The notes: a model not told the origin generated them from the letters alone. A stretch of 64,000 nucleotides of DNA from an uncultured Mediterraneibacter sp. (GCF_934309415.1 NZ_CAKRDI010000004.1:62001-126000), one strand, 5' to 3'; numbered from the stretch's first letter, positions 35,039 through 44,229 are shown. Made by a program: numbers and translations.

Positions 35039-35062
35039 TTTCCAAGAAAGTAGAGGATAGAT

Positions 35063-36235
35063 GTGAGCAGACCGGAGAAACATCCGGGAAGTACGCACAG
35101 AAAAGACGGGGAGCGGCAGAGACAAGGCGGCTCCCCTCGTCATACTGTGGAGAAAACCGGAAAAAGGGAAAATAGAAAAACCAATGGAAAAGCCGACTCA
35201 AAGAATGGGGGCAGCCACGAGAATTCTGTGAATTCTGCAAGAAGAGAGGCAAGGCGCAGACAGAGAAGAAAGAAGAAGATTTTGAGAAATGTGATTCTTG
35301 TGCTGTTAGTTCTGCTGATTGCTGCGGTAGTGGCTGGAGTTGGATTGCTGATTAAAAACGGAAGTAAAAAAGTTTCCGAAAGTGATAAGAATAATACTGG
35401 AAACGTAGTGACAGATGCTTCTGATCAAAACGTGGCATCTGCTGACGGCACAGGCGCGGATGGAACAGATGCAGAAGGAAACAGTTCAGATGAAGAGGAT
35501 GCAGATGCCTCAGGGGAGCAGACAGATAACCGGAAAGTGAAAAATACGGCAACAGAAGAGCATCATAAGACGAACGGTCTTGCAATCTGCATGTATCATT
35601 ATGTGTATGATGAGGCAGATCCACCGGAAGATCTGAACAATAACTTTATTGAAGTGCATGCGCTCGAGGAAGAGGTAAAATATCTGGTAGATAATGATTA
35701 CTATTTCCCGACCTGGGAAGAAGTGAAGCAGTATGTGGAAGGAGACCTGCTTCTTCCAGAGAAGAGTGTTGTACTGACTTTTGATGACGGAGCGAGAAGT
35801 TTTCTGGATTTAGGACTGCCAATCTTTGATAAGTATCAGGTTCCGGCAACGTCCTTCCTGATTACAGCTAATGATGGGGAAGAAAAAGTGGCGGAATATC
35901 AGAGTGATTATGTGACATTCCAGTCTCATTCCGATAATATGCACCGCGGTGGAGGAAATATCGGACATGGCGGAATCTTTACGGCTATGAGTCATGATGA
36001 TGCGGTTGCAGATCTTCAAAAATCCATTGAAATTTGCGGCCATGGAGATGCATTTGCTTATCCGTATGGAGATTATACAGAAGACTGTGAGACGGCTGTA
36101 AAAGATGCGGGATTCTTATGTGCTGTAACTACAGAGAACCGCAGGGCAGAAGTGGGAGATGATCCGCTGTTACTTCCAAGAGTAAGAATGCTGATGGGAC
36201 AGTCCCTGGAGGGATTTATCAGTCTTGTGGAGTAA
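35063..36235 (+). CDS. membrane-anchored polysaccharide deacetylase
   Basis: A 390-residue protein. A highly basic cytoplasmic tail (1-74) is followed by one membrane segment (76-97), an acidic Asp/Ser/Gly linker (100-165) and an extracellular NodB-homology domain. The metal motif is LTFDDGARSF (237-246), then SHSDNMH (287-293) as a spaced form of the second His motif, and AYPYGDYTED. It probably deacetylates a cell-wall or extracellular glycan. The start is a GTG 5 bp after AGAGGAT; the nearby ATG at 35061 is out of frame and stops at once. Confidence 0.85.
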   Translation: MSRPEKHPGSTHRKDGERQRQGGSPRHTVEKTGKRENRKTNGKADSKNGGSHENSVNSARREARRRQRRKKKILRNVILVLLVLLIAAVVAGVGLLIKNGSKKVSESDKNNTGNVVTDASDQNVASADGTGADGTDAEGNSSDEEDADASGEQTDNRKVKNTATEEHHKTNGLAICMYHYVYDEADPPEDLNNNFIEVHALEEEVKYLVDNDYYFPTWEEVKQYVEGDLLLPEKSVVLTFDDGARSFLDLGLPIFDKYQVPATSFLITANDGEEKVAEYQSDYVTFQSHSDNMHRGGGNIGHGGIFTAMSHDDAVADLQKSIEICGHGDAFAYPYGDYTEDCETAVKDAGFLCAVTTENRRAEVGDDPLLLPRVRMLMGQSLEGFISLVE

Positions 36236-36369
36236 GTTGAAACAGAAGATAAGGAACAAGCAGGCATAAAGATAGTTATCGAATCATAAGTGTGCTGTAT
36301 AGGCAGGACGGGACAGACAGTCGGTTCTTTGAAGCAGGATTATCTGAAATATAGAATAAATATAAAAAG

Positions 36370-36429
36370 AAAATGCAGTTATAACATAGAACAAGTAAGA
36401 GAGTGTTCTATAGTTGTAACTGCATTTTT
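36370..36429. terminator. bidirectional terminator
   Basis: The left arm AAAATGCAGTTATAACATAG (plus AACA, 36370-36393) pairs with TGTTCTATAGTTGTAACTGC plus ATTTTT (36404-36429). It serves the deacetylase gene on the plus strand and the ABC transporter gene on the minus strand. Confidence 0.85.
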
Positions 36430-36516
36430 GATTATTTTGCAGATTGTAATGTGAGTGTACAAATAAATGTTACCACTCACATCAATTCATAAAGAAATTC
36501 ATTTCGAGATATTATT

Positions 36517-38238
36517 TTACAGATTGTAATATTTAGCGTAAATTCCATTCTTTTCCAAAAGTTCTTCATGGGTGCCGCGCTCAGCGATTCCATCTTCTGT
36601 GATGACAATGATTTCATCTGAATTTCGAATCGTGGAAAGACGATGCGCGATGGTGATGGTGGTTCTGTTTTTGGAAAGTTCATCCAGACTGTTCTGAATC
36701 CAGCGTTCGCTTTCATTATCCAGTGCACTGGTAGCCTCATCAAGAATCAGGATCGGAGGATTCTTCAGGAACACGCGGGCGATGGAAATACGCTGTTTCT
36801 GTCCGCCTGAGAGGCGTGTGCCGCGTTCTCCGACATAAGTGTCATACTGATCCGGGAGTTCCATAATAAAATCGTGGATGTTAGCGCGGCGTGCCGCTTC
36901 TATGATTTCTTCATCGGTTGCATCCGGACGTCCATAGGAAATATTATCTTTAATGGTTCCGTCAAACAGATAGACATCCTGCTGTACCATACCAATCTGG
37001 CTGCGCAGACTTTTCAGAGTCAGCGAACGGATATCCTGACCATCGATGGTAATGCGTCCGCCGGTTACATCATAAAAACGCGGCAGCAGTGAGCAGATGG
37101 TTGTTTTTCCGCCACCGGAAGGCCCAACCAGAGCAACCGATTTTCCGGCGGGTATCTCAATGGAAATATTAGAGAGTACCGGAGTATTATCATCACTGTA
37201 GTGGAAGGAGACATCCTCATAGCAGACACGACCTTTTACATCCCTCAGAGGTACGGCATCCGGGGCATCCTGAATTTCAGATTCTGTCTCCATTACATCC
37301 AGAAATCTCCGGAATCCGGACAGTCCCTTCTGCATCATTTCCACCAGTTCAACAAGAATCTGGATCGGACTGATAAAGATTCCGATATATAATGCATACA
37401 TGGCAAGATCAGCTGCCTGCATCTGTCCTCTGGCAATCAGATATCCACCGTAAACCAGTGTGACCAGATACATCATTCCCTGGAAAAACAGATTGGAGCT
37501 CATAAATGATCCCATGCAGTGATAATTGTCCCGCTTTGAGAGAAGAAATGCATGGTTACTTTTTTTAAATTTATGGTGCTCAATCTCTTCGTTTGCAAAG
37601 GACTGTACAACCCGGATTCCGGAAAGCGTATCTTGAAGACTGGCATTTACATCACCGATTTTCCGGCGGTTCTCCATAAATGTTTCCTGCATCCGTGCAT
37701 TCTGGCGGAAGGAGAAGACAAACATAAGGATTACAAGCAGAATCAGCGGCAGAGCCAGTTGTTTATTGATGAAAAACAGGAAAATAAAGGAGCCGACAAT
37801 CTTTACCAGAGAGATAAAAAGATTCTCAGGTCCATGGTGTGCAAATTCGGAAATATCAAACAGGTCGCTGACCAGTTTACTCATCATCTGACCGGAATTA
37901 TGCTGACTGTAATAAGAAAAGGAAAGTTCCTGATAATGGTCAAATAACTGTTGACGCATATCCCGTTCCATGTAAGCCCCCATCATATGTCCCTGATAAG
38001 TGACATAATATTTGCACAGGCTTTGGACGATATACATGATGAGAAGAAGCAATGCAATCCATGGCAATGCATGGAAAATCATCTGTTTATCCTGTGTGAA
38101 AAGTGTTTTTGTCATGGTACGGAGAATCTGTGGATAGGCAAGATCGACAAGACTGATGATTGCCGCGCAGATCAGATCAATGAAAAAGACAGCCTTGTAG
38201 GGGCCGTAATAACTGATGAATTTCTTTAGTGTTTTCAT
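36517..38238 (-). CDS. ABC exporter with fused membrane and ATPase domains
   Basis: A 573-residue half-transporter. Six membrane segments occupy about 1-310 (KAVFFIDLICAAIISLVDLA first). The ATPase follows: VGPSGGGKTT (Walker A), VQQDVYLFDGTI (Q-loop), RLSGGQKQRISIARVFL (signature), ILILDEATSALDNESE (Walker B) and IAHRLSTI (H-loop). It must act as a homodimer or with a partner not seen here. Relatives are lipid, peptide or drug exporters; the substrate is unknown. GGAGG lies 8 bp before the ATG. Confidence 0.93.
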   Translation of the reverse strand: MKTLKKFISYYGPYKAVFFIDLICAAIISLVDLAYPQILRTMTKTLFTQDKQMIFHALPWIALLLLIMYIVQSLCKYYVTYQGHMMGAYMERDMRQQLFDHYQELSFSYYSQHNSGQMMSKLVSDLFDISEFAHHGPENLFISLVKIVGSFIFLFFINKQLALPLILLVILMFVFSFRQNARMQETFMENRRKIGDVNASLQDTLSGIRVVQSFANEEIEHHKFKKSNHAFLLSKRDNYHCMGSFMSSNLFFQGMMYLVTLVYGGYLIARGQMQAADLAMYALYIGIFISPIQILVELVEMMQKGLSGFRRFLDVMETESEIQDAPDAVPLRDVKGRVCYEDVSFHYSDDNTPVLSNISIEIPAGKSVALVGPSGGGKTTICSLLPRFYDVTGGRITIDGQDIRSLTLKSLRSQIGMVQQDVYLFDGTIKDNISYGRPDATDEEIIEAARRANIHDFIMELPDQYDTYVGERGTRLSGGQKQRISIARVFLKNPPILILDEATSALDNESERWIQNSLDELSKNRTTITIAHRLSTIRNSDEIIVITEDGIAERGTHEELLEKNGIYAKYYNL

Positions 38239-38259
38239 GGTAGTCCTCCAATGTTGTTA

Positions 38260-38292
38260 GTTATTGTTTACAGATTGACTGTGAACAGTAAT
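38260..38292. repeat. short GTTACTG hairpin repeat (33 bp)
   Basis: GTTATTGTTTACAGATTGAC then TGTGAACAGTAAT. It sits 22 bp upstream of the ABC exporter start, in the divergent gap that also holds copy C. Confidence 0.8.
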
Positions 38293-38385
38293 GATGGTTG
38301 GTTATAATTTTTTATATGGTTAATGTTATCACATTGGAAATTTCTTGACAAGAAGGTGTGTCTATGATAAAAAGAAATGATATGT

Positions 38386-38528
38386 GCTACTGTTTACAGA
38401 TTATCTGTAAACAGTAACGCATCTCGTCATTTAGAATTGTCTGCGACGATGGGCGAGATGCATTCAGGCCAAAACGTGCATCCTCCCTGTCAATCAGCAA
38501 AGTGATTGACAGGGGAATGGACAGTAAC
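38386..38528. repeat. 143-bp structured repeat, copy C (inverted, diverged)
   Basis: Exactly 143 bp, inverted. It is the most diverged full copy but keeps its stems by paired changes. CATGTCAATCA/TGATTGACATG elsewhere is CCTGTCAATCA/TGATTGACAGG here, and GTATCTCG/CGAGATAC is GCATCTCG/CGAGATGC. It lies between the divergent ABC exporter and dus genes. Confidence 0.9.
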
Positions 38529-38590
38529 GCAAAGTGATTGATACGAGAGCAGGCAGCTATGTCGACGGATAAAATTTTGGAGGACGAAAG

Positions 38591-39529
38591 ATGAAATTAT
38601 ACCTTGCACCTCTTGAGGGGATTACAGGTCATATATACAGAACGGCACTTTATGAATGCTTTGGTGGATTTGACAAGTATTTTATTCCATTTATCAAGCC
38701 AAATCAGAAGGGGCATTTCAGTACAAGGGAAAAGAAAGATGTGCTGCCGGAACATAACCGGGGAATGTATGCAGTTCCGCAGATCCTTACAAAAGATGCG
38801 GAAGATTTTCTGAGAACTGCGAAGAAATTGCAGGAGTATGGATACGGGGAAGTGAATCTGAACCTGGGGTGTCCGTCGAAGACTGTAGTATCGAAGGGAA
38901 GAGGGGCAGGATTCCTTGATCGGCCGCAGGAACTGGACCGTTTCCTGAATGAGATTTTTGAAAAATGCGAGATGAAGATTTCGATCAAGACAAGACTTGG
39001 AATGGAAGACGATGAAGAGTTTGAAACGCTTTTGAAGATTTATAATCAGTATCCGCTGGAAGAGCTGATCATACATCCGAGAGTTCAGAAAGAATTTTAT
39101 AAAAATACACCTCATATGGATGCATTTGCGAGAGCGTATAAAGACAGTAAAAATGTAGTGTGCTATAATGGAGACATAAGAGCAGTCGAAGATCAGAAAC
39201 GGTTGGCAGAAGATTTCCCGGGACTGGATCTCTTTATGATGGGACGCGGAGTGCTGGCAGATCCGGCACTTGCAAGAAAGATCAAGGGTGGTGCTCCGGC
39301 AGAAAAGGAGGAACTGAGAAGATTCCATGATCTGCTCTATGCGGCATATTGCGAAGAAATGTCCGGTGACCGAACGATTTTATTTAAAATGAAGGAACTC
39401 TGGTTCTATTTGTCGGATAGCTTTACAAATGGAAAGAAGCAGTTCAAGAAGATTAAAAAGTGTGAGAAGTGCACGGCTTATGAAGCAGTGATCAATGAGC
39501 TTTTTATGACGGAGGATGTGATATGTTAG
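38591..39529 (+). CDS. tRNA-dihydrouridine synthase family protein
   Basis: A 312-residue FMN-dependent reductase of the Dus family, which reduces uridine in tRNA. APLEGITGHIYRTAL (6-20) is the FMN-binding start. The catalytic Cys94 lies in VNLNLGCPSKTVVSKGRGAG. ISIKTRLGMED, LIIHPR and FMMGRGVLADPAL complete the barrel. The length fits DusC/DusB-like members; the modified position cannot be inferred. It overlaps the following gene by 7 bp (ATGTTAG). GGAGG precedes the ATG. Confidence 0.93.
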   Translation: MKLYLAPLEGITGHIYRTALYECFGGFDKYFIPFIKPNQKGHFSTREKKDVLPEHNRGMYAVPQILTKDAEDFLRTAKKLQEYGYGEVNLNLGCPSKTVVSKGRGAGFLDRPQELDRFLNEIFEKCEMKISIKTRLGMEDDEEFETLLKIYNQYPLEELIIHPRVQKEFYKNTPHMDAFARAYKDSKNVVCYNGDIRAVEDQKRLAEDFPGLDLFMMGRGVLADPALARKIKGGAPAEKEELRRFHDLLYAAYCEEMSGDRTILFKMKELWFYLSDSFTNGKKQFKKIKKCEKCTAYEAVINELFMTEDVIC

Positions 39530-40083
39530 ATTCATTGATACAGTTGGATCAGAATATTTTGTTATTTATTCAGGACTATATCCGACAGGACTGGATGAAC
39601 TGGTTCTGGAAGGGAATCACACATCTTGGAGATGCGGGGATTATATGGATTATACTGACGGTACTTCTTTTGATTCCGAAGAAGACGAGAAAAGCGGGAA
39701 TGGCTGCGGCATTTGCGTTGCTGATCAGTCTGGTGATCACAAATGTCTGCATCAAAAATGCAGTTGCAAGAATCCGTCCTTATGAAGTGATTGACGGATT
39801 ACGGCTGATGATTGAAAAACAGAAGGACTTTTCATTCCCGTCGGGACATACATCTGCTTCCTTTGCAGCGGCCTGTGCGTTTTACCGTACATTACCGAAA
39901 AACTGGGGGATTGCAGCAATTGTGCTTGCGGCTCTGATCTCTCTTTCAAGACTATATGTAGGAGTACATTATCCAAGTGATGTACTTGGTGGATTGATCA
40001 TTGGAATCTTTGCCGGATGGGCGGGATGGAAACTGGAAGAAGCGGTTTATAAGAAATATGCAGCAAAGCATAATAAAAATTAG
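39523..40083 (+). CDS. PAP2-family membrane phosphatase
   Basis: A 186-residue integral membrane phosphatase. The three PAP2 motifs are KNAVARIRP (79-87), FPSGHTSAS (105-113) and SRLYVGVHYPSD (142-153), with five or six membrane segments. The family dephosphorylates undecaprenyl pyrophosphate or other lipid phosphates. It is translationally coupled to dus by overlap. Its stop TAG (40081-40083) is also the first part of a TAGAGTGTGT sequence, the end of the mobile element seen at 14632. The original C-terminus may therefore have been cut at the insertion. Confidence 0.9.
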   Translation: MLDSLIQLDQNILLFIQDYIRQDWMNWFWKGITHLGDAGIIWIILTVLLLIPKKTRKAGMAAAFALLISLVITNVCIKNAVARIRPYEVIDGLRLMIEKQKDFSFPSGHTSASFAAACAFYRTLPKNWGIAAIVLAALISLSRLYVGVHYPSDVLGGLIIGIFAGWAGWKLEEAVYKKYAAKHNKN

Positions 40084-40156
40084 AGTGTGTATTGTATATA
40101 TTTTGCAGATTTATAGGAATAGTATAAGAATAAAATATTGTTTCAGATGAGATAAT

Positions 40157-40212
40157 AAAAGTTCTGATATCAGAGGGTAATAAATTTTACTGATTTGATA
40201 TCAGAACTTTTT
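40157..40212. terminator. bidirectional terminator
   Basis: AAAAGTTCTGATATCA (40157-40172) pairs with TGATATCAGAACTTTT (from 40196). T-runs follow on both strands, so it serves the PAP2 gene and the convergent pyrG. Confidence 0.9.
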
Positions 40213-40229
40213 ATGTGAAATGAGAATTA

Positions 40230-41843
40230 CTAGATTTCAGAATTCTGTTTTTTCAAAGCGGCCTCAACAAATCCTTTGAACAGAGGATGCGGTCTGTTTG
40301 GTCTGGATTTCAGTTCCGGATGAGCCTGTGTGGCGATAAACCATGGATGAGTAGGAATCTCGACCATTTCCACAATACGGCTGTCTGGAGACAATCCACA
40401 GAGTGACATACCATTCTGTTCAAGAACTTCACGGTAATCATTGTTTACCTCGTAACGATGGCGGTGACGTTCTTTGATCTCTTTTGTTCCATAAAGTTTG
40501 TAAGCAAGAGAGTCATCTTTCAGTACACAAGGATAAGCTCCAAGTCTTAAAGTACCACCGATATCTTCTACACCGATCTGGTCAGGCATAATGTGGATGA
40601 CCGGATGTGTTGTCTCCGGGTTGAGCTCCATGCTGTGTGCGTCTTTGTATCCGATGACATCACGTGCAAACTCAACGATTGAGAGCTGCATACCAAGGCA
40701 GAGTCCGAGGAAAGGCACATTGTGTGTACGCGCATATTTGATCGCTTCAATCTTTCCTTCTACACCACGGTGACCGAAACCACCAGGTACAAGGATACCG
40801 CTTACATCACTGAAAACCTCATCTGCATTTTCAGCGGTAACGGTCTCGGAATCAACCCATTTGATATTTACTGTTGTATGAGAGTAGATACCGCCGTGTT
40901 TCAGGGCTTCTACAACACTGATGTAAGCATCATGAAGCTGAATATATTTTCCGACAAGGGCTACGGTTACTTCCTGTGTCGGGTGACGGAGTTTTTCTAC
41001 CATCTCTGTCCAGTCTGTAAGATCCGGTTCCGGACAATCCAGATGGAGACATTCGCAGACTACCTGTGCAAGGTGTTCTTTTTCCATTGCAAGAGGAGCT
41101 TCGTAGAGATATTCCACATCCAGATTCTGGAGCACATGGTTGGCCGGCAGGTTACAGAACAGAGAAATCTTGTTCTTCATGCCGTCATCCAGTGGATATT
41201 CAGAACGGCAGACAATGATATCCGGCTGGATTCCCATTCCCTGCAGCTCTTTGACGCTTGCCTGAGTCGGTTTTGTCTTCATTTCCTGAGAAGCTCTTAA
41301 GTACGGGATCAGTGTTACGTGGATCAGGATTACGTTCTCAGATCCGCGCTCGTGCTGGAACTGACGGATGGATTCAAGGAAAGGCTGGCTTTCGATGTCA
41401 CCGACAGTACCGCCAACTTCGATGATTGCAATCTCTGTGTCTTTTGCAGCTGGATTGCGATAGAAACGGCTCTTGATCTCATTTGTAATATGAGGGATTA
41501 CCTGCACGGTTCCTCCTCCGAAATCTCCGCGGCGTTCTTTCTGAAGAACGGACCAGTAGATTTTTCCTGTTGTAACATTTGAGTTCTTTGTCAGGCTCTC
41601 ATCAATGAATCTTTCATAATGTCCAAGGTCAAGGTCTGTCTCAGCGCCATCGTCTGTAACGAAAACCTCACCATGCTGTACCGGATTCATAGTACCCGGA
41701 TCCATGTTGATGTATGGATCAAACTTCTGCATGGTAACTGTATATCCACGTGCCTTCAGAAGTCTTCCAAGAGATGCTGCTGTGATACCTTTGCCAAGGC
41801 CGGATACAACTCCGCCTGTAACAAATACATATTTGACTGCCAT
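40230..41843 (-). CDS. pyrG: CTP synthase
   Basis: A 537-residue glutamine-dependent enzyme converting UTP to CTP. The amidoligase domain begins [20 protein letters not shown] and contains [20 protein letters not shown]. The glutaminase domain has the nucleophile Cys in [19 protein letters not shown] and the His/Glu pair in [14 protein letters not shown]. The length and start are standard, with GGAGGAAAG ahead of the ATG. No PyrR- or CTP-type attenuator was recognised upstream. Confidence 0.98.
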   Translation of the reverse strand: MAVKYVFVTGGVVSGLGKGITAASLGRLLKARGYTVTMQKFDPYINMDPGTMNPVQHGEVFVTDDGAETDLDLGHYERFIDESLTKNSNVTTGKIYWSVLQKERRGDFGGGTVQVIPHITNEIKSRFYRNPAAKDTEIAIIEVGGTVGDIESQPFLESIRQFQHERGSENVILIHVTLIPYLRASQEMKTKPTQASVKELQGMGIQPDIIVCRSEYPLDDGMKNKISLFCNLPANHVLQNLDVEYLYEAPLAMEKEHLAQVVCECLHLDCPEPDLTDWTEMVEKLRHPTQEVTVALVGKYIQLHDAYISVVEALKHGGIYSHTTVNIKWVDSETVTAENADEVFSDVSGILVPGGFGHRGVEGKIEAIKYARTHNVPFLGLCLGMQLSIVEFARDVIGYKDAHSMELNPETTHPVIHIMPDQIGVEDIGGTLRLGAYPCVLKDDSLAYKLYGTKEIKERHRHRYEVNNDYREVLEQNGMSLCGLSPDSRIVEMVEIPTHPWFIATQAHPELKSRPNRPHPLFKGFVEAALKKQNSEI

Positions 41844-42100
41844 AATGTCTTTCCTCCTCCGTAATATATTTGGGTTAATAAAGTGATTTTATACCTAGGA
41901 AATCGGTGGATTTCACAGGGAAATAAAAAAATACTTTCAAAGTATACACCAATTCAAAAAAAAAATACAGTACTTTTTTTCAAACACGAAAAAAACATCG
42001 AATGAAACAATTTCAGCAATGTGATACGGCAAAGCACCTTGAAATACTTTGTTGAAATTGTTGAAAATTTGACGAAAATACCAGTGATTTTTTGAGAAAA
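41844..42100. other. AT-rich intergenic region upstream of pyrG
   Basis: No gene was recognised. It is poor in G+C, with an A10 run near 41956. A weak GTGAAA/TATAAA pair on the minus strand, about 50 bp before pyrG, could be its promoter. Part of it may be decayed coding sequence of the symporter fragment that follows. Confidence 0.4.
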
Positions 42101-42277
42101 ATGTTAAGGAAAAATTGTCTGATTGGCGGAAATATTTCCCCATCGAACTTTGTGTCATCGATGGTAGAATCGAACATGCTTCAGGTAATTGTAATGGCGG
42201 TTCTTCTCGGATTTGCGATCATTATGAGGGGAGAGAAAAAAGAAGAAAGACTGGCTGGAAAAGGAATTGTAAAATAA
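42101..42277 (+). pseudogene. remnant of a dicarboxylate/amino acid:cation symporter
   Basis: The 58 codons read GGNISPSNFVSSMVESNMLQ, then VIVMAVLLGFAIIMRGEKKE and a short basic tail. The pattern P-S-N-x(8)-N-M-L-Q-V-I-V then G-x-A-I and G-E-K is that of the internal segment of GltP/DctA-type symporters (PSN...GNMLQVIVFAILFG). Real family members exceed 400 residues, so nearly all of the gene is missing. It has no ribosome site but keeps a strong terminator. A decayed gene is the simplest reading. Confidence 0.6.
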
Positions 42278-42338
42278 AAGAGAGAGAAATAGAAGAATCC
42301 CGGTTGAGGGTGAATTCTATTTCTCTCTTTCTATTTTT
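42277..42338 (+). terminator. terminator downstream of the symporter remnant
   Basis: AAAGAGAGAGAAATAGAAGA (from 42277) pairs with ATTCTATTTCTCTCTTT (42314-42330), followed by CTATTTTTAC. It appears to be a leftover of the lost gene. Confidence 0.8.
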
Positions 42339-42416
42339 ACAGTGAATCTGTAATCTGTATTCGTCGACTTTCAAATCTGCATCCCGCCTATCACCGCAGG
42401 CGATTTCAAATGGTGA

Positions 42417-42471
42417 GCGGTATATTTTGTCTTCATTCGGTTGACATAGCCCGCTACGCTGCCCTTATTCA
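42417..42471. repeat. 55-bp repeat, copy 2, preceded by a 143-bp-repeat-like core
   Basis: It aligns without gaps to 9694-9748 with nine differences, all transitions. Just before it, 42382-42420 (CCCGCCTATCACCGCAGGCG followed by ATTTCAAATGGTGAGCGG) resembles the second stem of the 143-bp element. It runs straight into the mobile-element copy at 42465, so the whole 42364-42533 is a composite of three repeat types. Confidence 0.65.
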
Positions 42472-42533
42472 AACAAAATCTCCCACAAATTGTGACATAT
42501 ATCTTGCAGAAAGCATTTTTCAGACACGCTCTA
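42465..42533. mobile_element. second copy of the ATTAGAGTGTGTCT element (one end, inverted)
   Basis: The 69 bp from TTATTCAAACAAAATCTCCC to CAGACACGCTCTA match the reverse complement of 14636-14704 almost base for base. The opposite end is replaced by the 55-bp repeat. Its terminal CTA is the complement of the stop codon of the convergent UPF0371 gene. Confidence 0.75.
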
Positions 42534-44012
42534 GGCTTCTCCGACTAACAGATGTTCATTGACCGCTTCGCATGTAAGCTGTACACCCAGTTTCTTAAAT
42601 GTCTTAATATCGACGCTGGAAAGCATAACAGAAGTATGTGCCTGGCATCCTTTCAGTTTTGGAAGCTGGGACAGGGCAAGCTCTGCGACCGGATTAACTG
42701 CGGCACTTGCGGAAAGTGCGATCAGAATCTCATCTGTGTGAAGGCGTGGGTTCTTGCTCTGCAGGTAAGCAACCTTCAGTTTCTGAATCGGTTCAATGGA
42801 TTCAGGAGAGATAATGTGTACTTCATGATCGATTCCGGCAAGCTCTTTGAGTACATTTACAAGGAGAGCGGCGGAAGCACCGAGCAGGTTGGAAGTCTTT
42901 CCTGTGATGATGCGTCCGTCTTCCAGTTCCAGTGCGGCAGCAGGATCACCGGTTTCTTTTGCGCGTTCCAGGGCTTTTACTGCCACTTTGCGATCAGCAA
43001 CAGTGATTCCTTCCATGTTCATCAGAAGTTCGATCTTTTCGGCTTCTTTTTCGGAGGCATCTCCTTTCAGCAGCGCATTGAGTGCGGCGTAGTAACGGCG
43101 GATGATTTCCTGACGGGAGGCTTCACGGCATACGTCATCGTCACAGATACAGTTTCCTGCCATGTTGACACCCATGTCTGTTGGGGACTTATACGGGCTG
43201 GAACCGTAGATCTTTTCGAAGATTGTATTCAGTACCGGGAAGATCTCTACGTCACGGTTGTAGTTGACGGTTGTCTCACCGTAAGCTTCCAGATGATAAG
43301 GGTCGATCATATTTACATCATTTAAGTCTGCTGTAGCTGCTTCATAAGCAAGGTTTACAGGATGTTTCAGCGGAAGGTTCCAGATTGGGAAGGTTTCAAA
43401 TTTTGCGTATCCCGCATCGATTCCGCGCTGGTGCTCCTGATATAACTGGGAAAGACACACAGCCATCTTTCCACTTCCCGGTCCAGGTGCAGTTACAATT
43501 ACCAGTGGATGAGAAGTTTCGATATATTCGTTCTTTCCATATCCGTTCTCACTGACGATCAGCGGAATATTGGATGGATATCCAGGAATGTTATAATGAA
43601 TATAAACAGCAATTCCAAGATTCTCAAGACGATGCTTGAACAGAAGGGCACTTTCCTGTCCGGAGAACTGTGTGATTACAACGCTTCCTACAAAAAGTCC
43701 CTGCTCACGGTAAGTTCCGATTAGACGGATGACATCGGAATCATATGTGATGCCAAGATCCCCACGGATCTTATTCTTTTCGATATCTTTTGCGCTGATG
43801 GCAAAAACGATCTCAGCCTGATCGCTGAGTTCTTTTAAAAGTCGCAGTTTGCTGTCCGGTGCAAATCCTGGAAGAACACGGGAAGCATGATAATCATCAA
43901 AAAGCTTTCCACCGAATTCCAGATATAACTTTCCTCCGAATTTTCCGATTCTTTCGCGGATGTGTTCGGACTGCATTTTCAGATATTTGTCGTTGTCAAA
44001 TCCTATTTTCAT
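42531..44012 (-). CDS. UPF0371 / DUF1846 family protein
   Basis: A 493-residue cytosolic protein of a conserved family without a firmly known function. MKIGFDNDKYLKMQSEHIRE starts it as in relatives, and VTAPGPGSGKMAVCLSQLY (173-191) looks like a phosphate-binding loop. LSASAAVNPVAELALSQLPK lies near the end. The length is close to the family norm. The stop codon TAG falls exactly on the end of the mobile element at 42465-42533, so the last residues may differ from the ancestral form. It has its own promoter. Confidence 0.88.
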   Translation of the reverse strand: MKIGFDNDKYLKMQSEHIRERIGKFGGKLYLEFGGKLFDDYHASRVLPGFAPDSKLRLLKELSDQAEIVFAISAKDIEKNKIRGDLGITYDSDVIRLIGTYREQGLFVGSVVITQFSGQESALLFKHRLENLGIAVYIHYNIPGYPSNIPLIVSENGYGKNEYIETSHPLVIVTAPGPGSGKMAVCLSQLYQEHQRGIDAGYAKFETFPIWNLPLKHPVNLAYEAATADLNDVNMIDPYHLEAYGETTVNYNRDVEIFPVLNTIFEKIYGSSPYKSPTDMGVNMAGNCICDDDVCREASRQEIIRRYYAALNALLKGDASEKEAEKIELLMNMEGITVADRKVAVKALERAKETGDPAAALELEDGRIITGKTSNLLGASAALLVNVLKELAGIDHEVHIISPESIEPIQKLKVAYLQSKNPRLHTDEILIALSASAAVNPVAELALSQLPKLKGCQAHTSVMLSSVDIKTFKKLGVQLTCEAVNEHLLVGEA

Positions 44013-44065
44013 GTTAAGGTCCCCACTTTATCTTTCTTCTTTTTGCATACCAGTCACTGTTTTTT

Positions 44066-44099
44066 GTTACTGTTTGCAGGTTATCCTGTGACCAGTAAC
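44066..44099. repeat. short GTTACTG hairpin repeat (34 bp)
   Basis: GTTACTGTTTGCAGG and CCTGTGACCAGTAAC around TTAT. It lies in the divergent region between the UPF0371 gene and ftsH. Confidence 0.8.
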
Positions 44100-44122
44100 A
44101 GTATCGTGACATTACCGTCTAA

Positions 44123-44152
44123 AGTATACTATAAAACCTTGTCGTTTTACAA
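44123..44152 (-). promoter_or_regulatory. promoter of the UPF0371 gene
   Basis: Minus strand TTGTAA (44147-44152) and TATACT (44123-44128), 18 bp apart, about 110 bp before the start. The short hairpin repeat would lie in the leader. Confidence 0.5.
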
Positions 44153-44171
44153 TATTTTCATAATCTTTTTA

Positions 44172-44200
44172 TTGATTTATGGAAAACCTCTATTTATAAT
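44172..44200 (+). promoter_or_regulatory. ftsH promoter
   Basis: TTGATT (44172-44177) and TATAAT (44195-44200), 17 bp apart, 30 bp before the ATG. No CtsR- or HrcA-type box was seen. Confidence 0.8.
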
Positions 44201-44229
44201 GAAAGATAGTTGATTTTAGGAGGCAAACA

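Noticed and set aside
36517-38238. ABC exporter as half of a heterodimer with a lost partner
   Set aside because: No second half-transporter or remnant lies on either side; homodimers are common in the family.
42092-42277. A functional 61-residue small membrane protein
   Set aside because: It lacks a ribosome site and matches an internal segment of a much larger symporter family; a gene remnant is more likely, although a small protein is not formally excluded.
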